A stretch of 64,000 bases of DNA from Streptomyces sp. NBC_01231 (GTDB lineage: Bacteria; Actinomycetota; Actinomycetes; Streptomycetales; Streptomycetaceae), in contig CP108521.1 of the NCBI GenBank assembly GCA_035999765.1, forward strand, positions 3,348,001-3,412,000, given 5' to 3'. The translations under genes were made by a program, and so were the position numbers. The notes under the pieces are model-generated. The model saw nothing but the letters and a program-made list of their open reading frames with translations, was not told where the DNA came from and ran no database searches. Shown piece by piece: positions 38,734 to 46,937 of the stretch; position 1 is the stretch's first letter; the number at the start of each line of letters is the position of its first letter.

Positions 38734-39513
38734 TCAGGCCCTCTCGTGGTCAGTGCCGATCGGCTCGGCACTGGTCAGAAGGCTGCGGGCAGAGGAATGG
38801 ACGAACGTCCCCTCATGCCGAGTACCACTGAGGATTCCCCGTTTCCTCAGCGGTCTGAGCGCGGACTTGAGCGTGCCTTCGGTGGCGCCGAATTCTTCGG
38901 TGAGCGCCTTCGTGCCGGGGATCCTGCTGCCCTCCGGATAGGTGCCGTCCTTGATCCGGGCCGTGATCACGGCCCGGATGTGCGGGGATTGCGTCATCGG
39001 CAGGGTCCAGGTCTGTATCTGCCCCGATCGCGTGCGCACCTGGAGGGCGGATCCAGTCGGAGGAGTGTCGGGGTCCGTGACCACGGTGCCAAGAGCGGAG
39101 ATGCCGAGGGTGAGCCCTGCCTGTGCCAGTCGGGCCAGAGCGCGTCGCACGGAGTCGTTGCGGACACCGAGTTGCACGCACAACCGTTCCGGTGAGGGAA
39201 GCACATCACCGACCCGGTAGGTGCCGTCGGTGATACGGGCGCGTAGGACCTTCTCCACCTGATGGGCTTCGCCCGCCTCGTCCAAGCCCTCCCCGAGGTC
39301 GAGGAGTCGTTGCACGAGCGCGAAGGAGCAGCCCAGGAAGGAGGCAATGCCCAGCTTGGATCCCCCCGCGCGGTGCGCGTCAACGACCGACTTTGCGTAC
39401 CGCGCACGTTCATCGCGGGTGAGCCGAACTCCCGGTGTGTAGACAGGTAACTCTCGCAGGTGCTGTTGCCACGGCGGAATACCGATCTTCCCGGGACCGG
39501 AGCGCGTCTTCAT
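38734..39513 (-). CDS. GntR-type regulator with two winged-helix domains
   Basis: The protein has 259 residues from an ATG at 39513 (AAGGAG upstream), overlapping the preceding gene by ATGA. Two winged-helix units are visible: KVLRARITDGTYRVGDVLPSPERLCVQLGVRNDSVRRALARLAQAGL (about 95-140) and AVITARIKDGTYPEGSRIPGTKALTEEFGATEGTLKSALRPLRKRGIL (about 190-240). The N-terminal 80 residues (GVRLTRDERARYAKSVVDAHRAGGSKLGIASFLG) look like an additional HTH. No effector-binding domain is present. It lies just upstream of the lanthipeptide precursor and may control it. Confidence 0.75.
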   Translation of the reverse strand: MKTRSGPGKIGIPPWQQHLRELPVYTPGVRLTRDERARYAKSVVDAHRAGGSKLGIASFLGCSFALVQRLLDLGEGLDEAGEAHQVEKVLRARITDGTYRVGDVLPSPERLCVQLGVRNDSVRRALARLAQAGLTLGISALGTVVTDPDTPPTGSALQVRTRSGQIQTWTLPMTQSPHIRAVITARIKDGTYPEGSRIPGTKALTEEFGATEGTLKSALRPLRKRGILSGTRHEGTFVHSSARSLLTSAEPIGTDHERA

Positions 39514-39716
39514 GCAACTCCTTCCATCGTGAAGGGGGCGAAGTCGTCGACGTCGTACACGGCCAGCTGGCTCCACGGGTCGGCGGCGACGCTGAAGCGG
39601 GCGACTTGCTGGGTCAGCTCGAACAACAGGTCGAGCACTACGTCTGTGATGCGGTCCCACCCCGCACCAGCCGACTGGCAGGGCACAGCGCGGGATGTCA
39701 ACGCGTGTTGAGGCAA
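39510..39716 (-). CDS. Small hypothetical protein coupled to the GntR regulator
   Basis: The protein has 68 residues if the TTG at 39716 is used (GGAG about 9 nt upstream); a GTG at 39686 gives 58. The C-terminal part (DRITDVVLDLLFELTQQVARFSVAADPWSQLAVYDVDDFAPFTM) is amphipathic and acidic. Its stop overlaps the regulator's start (ATGA). No family is recognised. Translational coupling suggests a partner or modulator of the regulator. Confidence 0.5.
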   Translation of the reverse strand: MPQHALTSRAVPCQSAGAGWDRITDVVLDLLFELTQQVARFSVAADPWSQLAVYDVDDFAPFTMEGVA

Positions 39717-39827
39717 AGGGGGTGACTCCTTCAGGCGGCGAGGTCGTGCGGAGCGCGGGCGGGCATCCGACGGCGCAGGGCCTCGCTCATGGCGGCTCGC
39801 GAACAGGAGATTCGCCAGGGACCTTCG

Positions 39828-41219
39828 TCAGGCTCGACCGATCCCGTACTCCCGTTCGATGTCGGTGACCTGGGTGCGCTCTCGTTGGGTTTCGGCTCGG
39901 GCGGCGCGGGTGAAGTGGCGTACGACGGTCTCGCCGAACGCTGCGAGCGGTACCGTGCCTCCGCTGAAGTAGGCGGAGCCTTCGGTAAGGGTGGCGGCGA
40001 TCGGGACGGCGAGGGCGGTGTAGGCGTCGCCGTGGCAGGGGTCGGTCAACTCGGGCTGGTCTTGGAAGCCGTGCGTGATGGAGGCGCAGGATGCGGCGAG
40101 GGCGAGGTAGGGGTTGGCGTCGGCCCCGGGCAGGCGGATCTCCAGGTGGGCACCCTTGCCGACGCCGGTGATTCGTACGGCGCAGCCTCGGTTGTCGAAG
40201 CCCCAGGTGTGACGGGTCGGGGCGAAGGTATGCGGCCGGAACCGCTTGTAGGAGTTGGTGAAGGGCGCGTACAGAGGGGCCAGGGACGGCATGCCGGAGA
40301 TGAGGCCGGCGATGGCCCGTTCCATCGCTGGGGGCAGGTCCTGACCGCGGTGATAGGTGAAGGCGGTTCCGTTGGCCGACCACAGAGACACGTGCAGGTG
40401 CAACCCGCTGCCGGTCCCAGTGAACGGCGTGGCCATCCAGACGGGCGTCATACCGTGACGTTGGGCGAGGTCGTCTGAGATCAGGCGGAAGACGGGGTAC
40501 GCGTCGCACGCTGCCATCGGGTCCCCGTGGGCGAAGGTGACCTCCACCTGGCCAGCCGCCCCCTCGGTCTTGATCGCTTCGACCGGGATCCCGGCCAGGC
40601 GCAGATCGGAATGGAGGTCGCGGAAGAAGTCGCTGATCTTCGGGGGATGTCCGAGGGCGTAGTCGAGGTTGCGGGGCCAGGCTGGGCGCAGGTCGCGATA
40701 ACCGGCGCGGCGGATCTTGTCCGGCGTGCCCGTCAGGAGCAAGAACTCGGACTCGATGCCCAGAGAGACGTGGTACCCGACGTCGGAGAGACGTTCCAAC
40801 TGGCGGCGGAGCATGTTCCGGGGCGCCACCTCGACCGGCGAACCGTCGTGGTTAAGGGCATCGCCTACGACGACGGCAGTCCCAACCTGGTAGGGCAGCA
40901 TCCGCACGGTGCCCAGGTCTGCCTTGACGGCTAGATCGCCGTAGCCCTGCTTCCAGCCGGTGAGGTCATAGTCATCGAGCGGGGTCATGTCGAGGTCGGT
41001 CGCCAGGATGTAGGCGCACATCGCCGCCGCAGAGCCCATCCGCTCGAGGAACACCTCGGCGTCCAGCACCTTGCCCTTGAGCCGGCCGTACATGTCCGGC
41101 ACGGCCAGGAGGACTCTGGTGATCTCCCCGCTGCCGACGTCCTGGCGCAGCTGGTTCCTCGAGTCTGAAGTCGTCAGACCGGGGGCTGGCGCCGTTCCCT
41201 GCTCTTCGCCGTCAGCCAT
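39828..41219 (-). CDS. Glutamine synthetase family enzyme
   Basis: The protein has 463 residues from an ATG at 41219 after AAGGAG, sharing one base with the permease stop (TGATG). The GS fold is shown by VSLGIESEFLLL (metal-binding Glu), the GTGSGLHLHVSLW ATP/metal site, FTNSYKRFRPHTFAP and ADANPYLALAA. The length and lack of the adenylylation loop fit type I GS-like enzymes that ligate glutamate to amines (PuuA/GlnA3-type gamma-glutamyl-polyamine synthetase) rather than core GlnA. Its gene follows an APC permease in one operon, suggesting uptake and glutamylation of an amine. Confidence 0.85.
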   Translation of the reverse strand: MADGEEQGTAPAPGLTTSDSRNQLRQDVGSGEITRVLLAVPDMYGRLKGKVLDAEVFLERMGSAAAMCAYILATDLDMTPLDDYDLTGWKQGYGDLAVKADLGTVRMLPYQVGTAVVVGDALNHDGSPVEVAPRNMLRRQLERLSDVGYHVSLGIESEFLLLTGTPDKIRRAGYRDLRPAWPRNLDYALGHPPKISDFFRDLHSDLRLAGIPVEAIKTEGAAGQVEVTFAHGDPMAACDAYPVFRLISDDLAQRHGMTPVWMATPFTGTGSGLHLHVSLWSANGTAFTYHRGQDLPPAMERAIAGLISGMPSLAPLYAPFTNSYKRFRPHTFAPTRHTWGFDNRGCAVRITGVGKGAHLEIRLPGADANPYLALAASCASITHGFQDQPELTDPCHGDAYTALAVPIAATLTEGSAYFSGGTVPLAAFGETVVRHFTRAARAETQRERTQVTDIEREYGIGRA

Positions 41220-42724
41220 CAGACGATCTCCTTCATGCTGGCCTGGTCAGCCGCGGTGGTGTGAGCGGTGAGCTGATAGTCGCGGCGGCCACGCGTGATC
41301 CAGGTCAGCCAGGCGATCCCCAAGGCCACCGCCAGAGTCCCGCCGGCGTAGTTGAAGGTCTCCGCAGTCACGGGAGAGGTCTGGGGCAGGCAGAAGACAA
41401 CCGTGATGACCACGACGTAGATCACGGCGATCCAGCCGATCGGGCGCCGCCACCGGCCCAACGTCCACGGGCCGGGCACGTACCTGTCGCCCTTGCGCAG
41501 GGCGAGGTAGACGGGAATCCCATACGCGGGGGTCATCCCGACTGCGTTGATCGCGGTGATCGCGCCGTACGCGGCCGGAGACCACAGAGCGGGCAACGCG
41601 AGCAGGAACGGCATCACCACCGCCAGCCACACCGCCGGGACGGGGGTCTTTGTGCGGGGGCTGACGCTCCGAAAGGTCTGCCACCGCGGCAGCGCCCGAC
41701 TGCGGGAGAAGGCGTAGATCATCCTGCTCGCGGCGGCCACCTCAGCGTTGCCGCAGAACAGCATCGCGATGATCACGACCAGCAACAGGGCCTTCGCTCC
41801 GACGTTGCCGAGCACGTCGAGGAAGATCTGGGCGGGGGGCACGCCCGTCGCCGTGTTCTGCGTGCCCTTGTAGTCCTGGATCGCCGACAGCATCCCCGCC
41901 AGCAGGATGAAGCCCGCGATCCACGACACGGTGATGGCGTGCACGATCCCCTTCGGGGCCGAGGTCTGCGCCTTGGTGGTCTCCTCCGCGACGTGGGAGC
42001 TGGCGTCGTACCCGCAGAACGTGTACCCGGCGATCAGGCTGCCGATGAGGCACACATAGAGCGGGTTGGAGAAACCGCTGTCGTTGACGAACTGGGTGAA
42101 GACGAAGTCGGGCGAGCGGTGCTGGACAGGGGCGAGAGCGAGCGTGCCGACGATGAGCGTGACACCACCCAGCTGCCACCACACGGAGATGGAGTTGAGG
42201 ACGGTCACCAGGCGAACACCGCATACGTTCAGCAAGCCGTGCACCAGCAGAATGCACCCGAAGATGCCCATGGTCGTTGTGCCGGTCGGGGTGATGTCCC
42301 ACTGGAGCTGGGCGAAGGCGCCGATGAACGCGGCAGCGCCGTAGTCGATGCCAGCGATCGCGCCCCACAGTCCGAGCAGGTTCAGCCAGCCGGTCATCCA
42401 CCCCCAGCGCGGCCCGCCGAGCTTGTCGGCCATGAAGTACGGACCCCCGCTCGTGGGATAGGCGGAGACCACATCGGCCAGGGAGACGCCGACAAGCAGC
42501 GTCATGAACCCGATCACGACCCAACTGCCCAGCATGACCGCGGGTCCGCCGTGGCCCAGGCCGAAGCCGAACAGGGACATGCCGCCAGCGAGAATGCAGA
42601 TCACGGAGAAACTGATCGCGAAGTTCCCGAACACCCCTATCTTCCGGGAGAGTTCGGCCTTGATCCCGAGTTGGGCCAGGACCGCGTCGTCATGCGCTAT
42701 TGCTTCTGATCTACTGCTGAGCAC
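41219..42724 (-). CDS. APC-family amino acid/amine permease
   Basis: The protein has 501 residues from a GTG at 42724 (GAGG upstream). It has about 12 hydrophobic segments. The first bears the APC signature (NFAISFSVICILAGGMSLFGFGLGHGGPAVML), and a conserved AYPTSGGPYFMADKLGGPRWGWMTGWLNLLGLWGAIAGI follows. It resembles amino acid permeases of the BAT1/GABA permease group. The partner glutamine synthetase-like gene overlaps it, so the substrate may be a polyamine or amino acid used by that enzyme. Confidence 0.88.
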   Translation of the reverse strand: MLSSRSEAIAHDDAVLAQLGIKAELSRKIGVFGNFAISFSVICILAGGMSLFGFGLGHGGPAVMLGSWVVIGFMTLLVGVSLADVVSAYPTSGGPYFMADKLGGPRWGWMTGWLNLLGLWGAIAGIDYGAAAFIGAFAQLQWDITPTGTTTMGIFGCILLVHGLLNVCGVRLVTVLNSISVWWQLGGVTLIVGTLALAPVQHRSPDFVFTQFVNDSGFSNPLYVCLIGSLIAGYTFCGYDASSHVAEETTKAQTSAPKGIVHAITVSWIAGFILLAGMLSAIQDYKGTQNTATGVPPAQIFLDVLGNVGAKALLLVVIIAMLFCGNAEVAAASRMIYAFSRSRALPRWQTFRSVSPRTKTPVPAVWLAVVMPFLLALPALWSPAAYGAITAINAVGMTPAYGIPVYLALRKGDRYVPGPWTLGRWRRPIGWIAVIYVVVITVVFCLPQTSPVTAETFNYAGGTLAVALGIAWLTWITRGRRDYQLTAHTTAADQASMKEIV

Positions 42725-42799
42725 TTGTGATCCTCATAGGTGATGTAGGTGACGAAACGAGGCGAGGCGTATGAGAACGAGTGGGCGGCTACCGGGCGT

Positions 42800-43858
42800 T
42801 CATCGGTGACGGACTCTTGGCCGTACGACGGAGGCCCGCATGCGCAGGAACTCGGAGTGCCAGTCGCGGCGCAGACTCGTGCTGAAGGTCTCCCACGGCG
42901 CGCTGGTGGCGTACGGGCCAATCTCGTTGAACACCGCGGCGGCCCCGTCCTCGCCCGAGGCGACGAGGGTGAACGCCAGGTAGTTCAGGTCCAACAGCGA
43001 CAATCGCGAACGCTGCTTCGGGGGTGTCGACTCGAACCAGCCGAACCGGGCACGACGCGCATAGTGCCGAATCTGGTCCGAGGTCCAGAACGACAGCGCG
43101 CCGATCTCCCCGCTGCCGTGTCGGCGCTGGTATTCCGTGACGAACGCGTGCAGCGGCAGCATGTGGAGCGCGGACGCGGAATCTTGCGGGGCGCCGCCAG
43201 ACGCCCAACGGGTGAAATCCACAGCTAGCCAAGGCGCACGAAGCTCGGCGTACTCCCGCATTCGGTGGTACGCCTCACGGCTACCGGGGTGGCGCCGGTC
43301 GGCCTCGTGTAACAGGGGCCATGGCCCAGGGAACAACGCCTTCTCGGGCGCTTCGTCCCATCGGTTCATCTCAACGCTCTGGCCCCAGAGCTGAAGGCGT
43401 TGGATGAAGTACGGGTCCAGCAACCTCAAACCCCTGCGATCGACGGGCAGTTTGGCCAAACGGAGCAGGTCCACCCACGGCACCGGATCCTCCGGCCAAC
43501 GACCCACAGCACCGAAACAGGCATCCCGCGCGAAAGTGCCAGCCTGGAGGACGAGGTCCCGGTCCCGCCCTTCGTCCATGGCGCGCAGTGCCTCGCGGGT
43601 GAGCACTCTCGCCCACATCATCAACGCGTCGGCAGAGAAGGGCTCTTCAGAGAGCCAAGCCTTGATCGCGCCGAGAGAGCCCGCACCCACAGAGAGCACC
43701 AGGCTGCGCGAAGTCCGCAGCTCCCAGTCCGGACCCGTCCTCCTGAGTAGGTCGCGTGCAGCGGACCAGCGCCCAAGCCGCAAGTCGTCCAAGGGGGCAC
43801 GCAGTTCGTCATCGCGGCCGGCCAGATCGACGATCAGGGGCATGTCAGCAGCGGGCAT
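42800..43858 (-). CDS. Hypothetical helical protein of the actinomycete type
   Basis: The protein has 352 residues from an ATG at 43858 with GGGGGAGG upstream. It is helical throughout, with blocks LGRWSAARDLLRRTGPDWELRTSRSLVLS and PVPWVDLLRLAKLP like TPR units. I recognise it only as a recurrent Streptomyces protein of unknown function. It overlaps the ATP-binding gene by 14 nt, so the two are likely co-transcribed. Confidence 0.6.
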   Translation of the reverse strand: MPAADMPLIVDLAGRDDELRAPLDDLRLGRWSAARDLLRRTGPDWELRTSRSLVLSVGAGSLGAIKAWLSEEPFSADALMMWARVLTREALRAMDEGRDRDLVLQAGTFARDACFGAVGRWPEDPVPWVDLLRLAKLPVDRRGLRLLDPYFIQRLQLWGQSVEMNRWDEAPEKALFPGPWPLLHEADRRHPGSREAYHRMREYAELRAPWLAVDFTRWASGGAPQDSASALHMLPLHAFVTEYQRRHGSGEIGALSFWTSDQIRHYARRARFGWFESTPPKQRSRLSLLDLNYLAFTLVASGEDGAAAVFNEIGPYATSAPWETFSTSLRRDWHSEFLRMRASVVRPRVRHR

Positions 43859-44621
43859 CGCAACCTCCCCCGCCAGCGGGAGGGACGAGCGCCCGGAAGA
43901 CGGCGGCGGCTCTCCGATGGCGTAAGGAGAAGGCGGTAAGCACAGGGAACCTCACGATGACGGGATGGGGGCCGCCGAGCCGCAGCCGGGCACACACCTT
44001 GGGGAGGTAGGCAGCTGCGACCCGACGGCTGTTCAGGGGGGTCCCGACGGATAAGAGCGTCCGGTCGGTTTTCGGAGCAGGCGCGGGCCGCTCACCAGTG
44101 CCAACTGATCGGCGACTCTCTGGCTCTGCGGTGAGGACCATCGGCGCTTCGACGGCGCGAGCGTCCGCCGGCGGGAGAGCGAGGCAGCACCACGTCATCA
44201 TGCCGTCGCTGCTGACCCCCCACTCCTTCGCGAGAGCCGCAACGAGCCACAGTCCTCGGCCGTTCTCCGCCTCAGCGTCCACCTCACGTCGTTGAGCCGG
44301 GGTCGGGTTTCCGTCCGTGACCTCGATACGCAGTTCCTCAGCCGAACTCACAATCCGAAGCCCGATCTCACTGCCGTGGCAGTACCGCACGGCGTTGGTC
44401 ACCAGTTCCGAGACCGCAAGCGTGGCCGTGTCGTTCAGTGCCGTGAGACCCCAAAGGCGCAGGTGCGCCAGAGTGATCCGTCGCATGAGCCGGACGTGCG
44501 CGTCGGCTGGAGCGAAGGCCACCTCGAAGTCACGGATGGCCGCCCGCTCTGATCCGGCCTGCGCGCGTTGGTCGCAGCACCCTCGGCCGTCCTCGTGGTT
44601 GAGCGCCTTGCGGAACGTCAT
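43845..44621 (-). CDS. ATP-binding protein, anti-sigma-factor kinase-like
   Basis: The protein has 258 residues from an ATG at 44621. The HATPase_c_2 fold is visible: TLAVSELVTNAVRYCHGSEIGLRIV (N-box, Asn), IEVTDGNPTP (G1 box) and ENGRGLWLVAALAKEWG (G2 box). Such small RsbW-like proteins act as anti-sigma factors or regulatory partners in Streptomyces. The C-terminal 100 residues are low complexity. A divergent XRE regulator lies across a 130-bp gap, the usual pairing of HTH-XRE and ATP-binding genes in the genus. Confidence 0.8.
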   Translation of the reverse strand: MTFRKALNHEDGRGCCDQRAQAGSERAAIRDFEVAFAPADAHVRLMRRITLAHLRLWGLTALNDTATLAVSELVTNAVRYCHGSEIGLRIVSSAEELRIEVTDGNPTPAQRREVDAEAENGRGLWLVAALAKEWGVSSDGMMTWCCLALPPADARAVEAPMVLTAEPESRRSVGTGERPAPAPKTDRTLLSVGTPLNSRRVAAAYLPKVCARLRLGGPHPVIVRFPVLTAFSLRHRRAAAVFRALVPPAGGGGCDARC

Positions 44622-44667
44622 GGACCTATCGCACCGCGCAATCAAGCACGCTGCCAGGGGAATTCAG

Positions 44668-44706
44668 AGGGGGAAAAGCTTGTCAAGGGGGAAACCAACA
44701 GGGGGA
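44668..44706 (+). promoter_or_regulatory. Three AGGGGGA repeats between divergent regulators
   Basis: AGGGGGAAA occurs at 44668-44676 and 44686-44694, and AGGGGGA at 44700-44706. The spacing of 18 and 14 bp, close to one or two helix turns, suits a regulator such as the adjacent XRE protein binding its own promoter. Confidence 0.4.
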
Positions 44707-44751
44707 TCTGAAGCCATGATTGGGTGCAGTCCACCGATAGAGGTCACACTC

Positions 44752-45996
44752 ATGCCAGCAGATCCGTTCGCCGAGCTGCTTCTCCGACTGCGTAGGCAAG
44801 CGGGCCGTACTCAGGACGAACAAGCAGAGGCGATCAACACTGTCTCCGGTCGGGAAACCATGACCCGCCGCGAGATCAACCGGTACGAACACGGTCAGAA
44901 CATCCCCACCGACCACACGGTTGCGCACATTGCGACAGCCTGCGGCTTACCCCCTGAACAGTTACAGCGGGAGGCAGCAGCCGCCCGCGCCCGGCGGAGG
45001 GAGGGACGCCGCCGTGGAGGGGAGGAGCTGGACGACGTGAACCGCCGGACATTGATTGGTGGCGCTGTTCTCGGCGCAGCTGCCGCTGCTGAGCCGTGGG
45101 GCCGCCTCGCGCACGCTCTCAAACGAGGGACCAAGGTCGATGCGACCGGGGTGAACGCTCTCACCGATCACGCCGCTGCCCTCCACGTGAGCGAGCATCA
45201 CCTCACGGCGCGACAGCTCCAGAGCAGGGTCGAGGATCACCTTGACGCCATCACCGCCGTTCTGCCCCGTGTCAGCGAGCACGAGCGCGCTGTGACCATT
45301 GCTGCTGGCGAGACGGCTGCCCTGGCTGGGTGGGTAGCTTGGGACCTGGGCGACTCGGAGAGGGCACGCGCCTACTACGAGGTCACGAGCGAGTGCGCCG
45401 AGGCCGCCGGACATCCCCCACTGCGGGCGTTGGCTCTGGCATACGCAAGCTATGGGGCCGCCACGCCGGAGAAGGCCATGAAACTTCTGGCCCAAGCTGC
45501 CCAAGATGTACGGGGGCCGGGTAACGCTGCCGCTGCTGCCTGGGTCCACGGCCGTTATGCGGAAGAGGCGGCGACCGCTGGCGATGACATCGGCGCCCTG
45601 CGGGCCCTGGAGCGTGCCCAGGCCGTGTACGACTTCGCAGACCACACCACCGAGCAGGCATGGGTGCGTTTCATGACCCCCTACCGCCTCGACTCTCTGT
45701 CGTTGTCGGTGTACGGGCAGCTCAGACGGCAGGAATTGACGGAGACCGCCGACAATGCCGTAAACCGCCTCGGTGATGAGCTACCGGAATCAGGGGTCGT
45801 GGTTCTGGGCGACCTGGCCTCAGCCCTGCTGCGCGGGGGAGACATCGAACAAGGGGTCTACGTGTCGCATCAATTCGCAACCGCAGCGGAGGCCCGGCCG
45901 AACACCATGGGCAGGGCGCGCGCGCAGGACATTGCAACATTGCTCCCCAGACGGGAGAAGGAACTCGCCTGGCATCTAAAGCAGTTGGCGGCGTGA
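44752..45996 (+). CDS. XRE-family regulator with TPR-like sensor domain
   Basis: The protein has 414 residues from an ATG at 44752 (GAGG 8 nt upstream). Residues 5-75 are an HTH_XRE domain (FAELLLRLRRQAGRTQDEQAEAINTVSGRETMTRREINRYEHGQNIPTDHTVAHIATACGLP). A Tat-like or hydrophobic stretch follows the RRTLIGGAVLGAAAAAEPW motif, then a long helical TPR-like half (about 150-410). This is a common Streptomyces regulator type, possibly sensing peptides or hormones. It is divergent from the ATP-binding gene, so joint regulation is likely. Confidence 0.8.
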   Translation: MPADPFAELLLRLRRQAGRTQDEQAEAINTVSGRETMTRREINRYEHGQNIPTDHTVAHIATACGLPPEQLQREAAAARARRREGRRRGGEELDDVNRRTLIGGAVLGAAAAAEPWGRLAHALKRGTKVDATGVNALTDHAAALHVSEHHLTARQLQSRVEDHLDAITAVLPRVSEHERAVTIAAGETAALAGWVAWDLGDSERARAYYEVTSECAEAAGHPPLRALALAYASYGAATPEKAMKLLAQAAQDVRGPGNAAAAAWVHGRYAEEAATAGDDIGALRALERAQAVYDFADHTTEQAWVRFMTPYRLDSLSLSVYGQLRRQELTETADNAVNRLGDELPESGVVVLGDLASALLRGGDIEQGVYVSHQFATAAEARPNTMGRARAQDIATLLPRREKELAWHLKQLAA

Positions 45997-46061
45997 ACTG
46001 ACGTGCGGCTGCCGTACGCAACGGTCCGTGCAGCAGCCGCCACTCGGCCGCGGTCAGTGCC

Positions 46062-46388
46062 CTACCTCGCGGTCGACTGTTCGGCTACCCACGATAGGTA
46101 GGCCGCAGAACCGCCGGTGATCGGCAGGACAACCCACTCTGGAACCTCGTAGCTGTGTTCCTGGGCCACCCACGCCTCAAGTTCCGCGAGACGGTCGGTG
46201 GTCGTCTTGTACGAGATCCGCCATTCGGTGGCCGTCTCGATCTTGTCCTTCCACCAGTACACCGCGGTCAACGGCGGGTCGATGTGGGCGCCGGCAGCCA
46301 GCCGGTTCTCAACCGCGCCTCGTGCCAGTGCCGTTGCCTTGCCCTCGTCATCGATGGTCGTCTGCGCCACCACGGTCTCATTCGCCAT
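46062..46388 (-). CDS. cutA: CutA-type divalent cation tolerance protein
   Basis: The protein has 108 residues. The CutA1 pattern is complete: VVAQTTIDDEGKATALARGAVENRLAAGAHIDPPLTAVYWWKDKIETATEWRISYKTT...HSYEVPEWVVLPITGGSAAYLSWV. CutA forms a trimer with a ferredoxin-like fold and is linked to copper tolerance, though its cellular role is debated. The Cys of the usual RLAAC motif is Gly here. It is a single gene with no obvious operon partner. Confidence 0.9.
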   Translation of the reverse strand: MANETVVAQTTIDDEGKATALARGAVENRLAAGAHIDPPLTAVYWWKDKIETATEWRISYKTTTDRLAELEAWVAQEHSYEVPEWVVLPITGGSAAYLSWVAEQSTAR

Positions 46389-46524
46389 GCGAACTCCCCT
46401 CCTGGTCGATGTGCAACGACCCTACCTAGGGCGCGTATCGAGTCGTGATCAAGGAGTGGTTCGAGTGAGGTCCTTGATTCCCTCGATCTTCCAGCGGACC
46501 CCGGCCCTCACGACCGTGAATCCG

Positions 46525-46734
46525 TCACCTCTGTCGGTCCGACCCAGGAGGCATCGAAATGTCCGCGGACGGCGCCCTGCCTGTGGGACTCGTGAGGACT
46601 CGCTGCGGCCGCCGGAAGTGTCGGCGGTAGGCGTCCAAGAGCCTCGGGCCTGTCGTCGTCAGGAAACCGGTGAAGGCCGAGGCAATCCGGACAATGTCAC
46701 CCGCGGCGTGGACGTAGTCAATCAAGTCGTGCAC
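46525..46734 (-). CDS. Small hypothetical protein
   Basis: The protein has 69 residues from a GTG at 46734 with a near-perfect GGAGG at 7 nt, which is why it is kept. An amphipathic N-terminal helix (LIDYVHAAGDIVRIASAFTGFL) precedes a basic stretch (RRHFRRPQR) and a disordered tail. It lies upstream of and divergent from the NTPase-repeat gene, across a 200-bp gap. It could be a small partner; no family is known to me. Confidence 0.5.
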   Translation of the reverse strand: MHDLIDYVHAAGDIVRIASAFTGFLTTTGPRLLDAYRRHFRRPQRVLTSPTGRAPSADISMPPGSDRQR

Positions 46735-46937
46735 TGGGGTACCTCCGGGATAACTGGCGGTGGAGACGTCTGCTCCGTGCTGACCGGATCAGGATCGGCT
46801 GACCAACCGACGTGAACTGTCCTCTGTTGTCCGCACTGCGATGGACATTCGCGATTTGCCTGCTGACCGGGGACGAAGCCGGGAAGATTGGACAGTCACA
46901 GGACAGCGAGTGGACAGCACCACGGGGGACCTTTTCC

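Noticed and set aside
37330..39195. Plus-strand 621-codon frame opposite the LanB and precursor genes
   Set aside because: Antisense to LanB, the precursor and the GntR regulator, all of which have ribosome-binding sites and conserved motifs.
39731..39790. Nineteen-codon frame (MSEALRRRMPARAPHDLAA) between the glutamine synthetase-like and small regulator-coupled genes
   Set aside because: No ribosome-binding site upstream of its ATG and no precursor-like features; kept only as a note.
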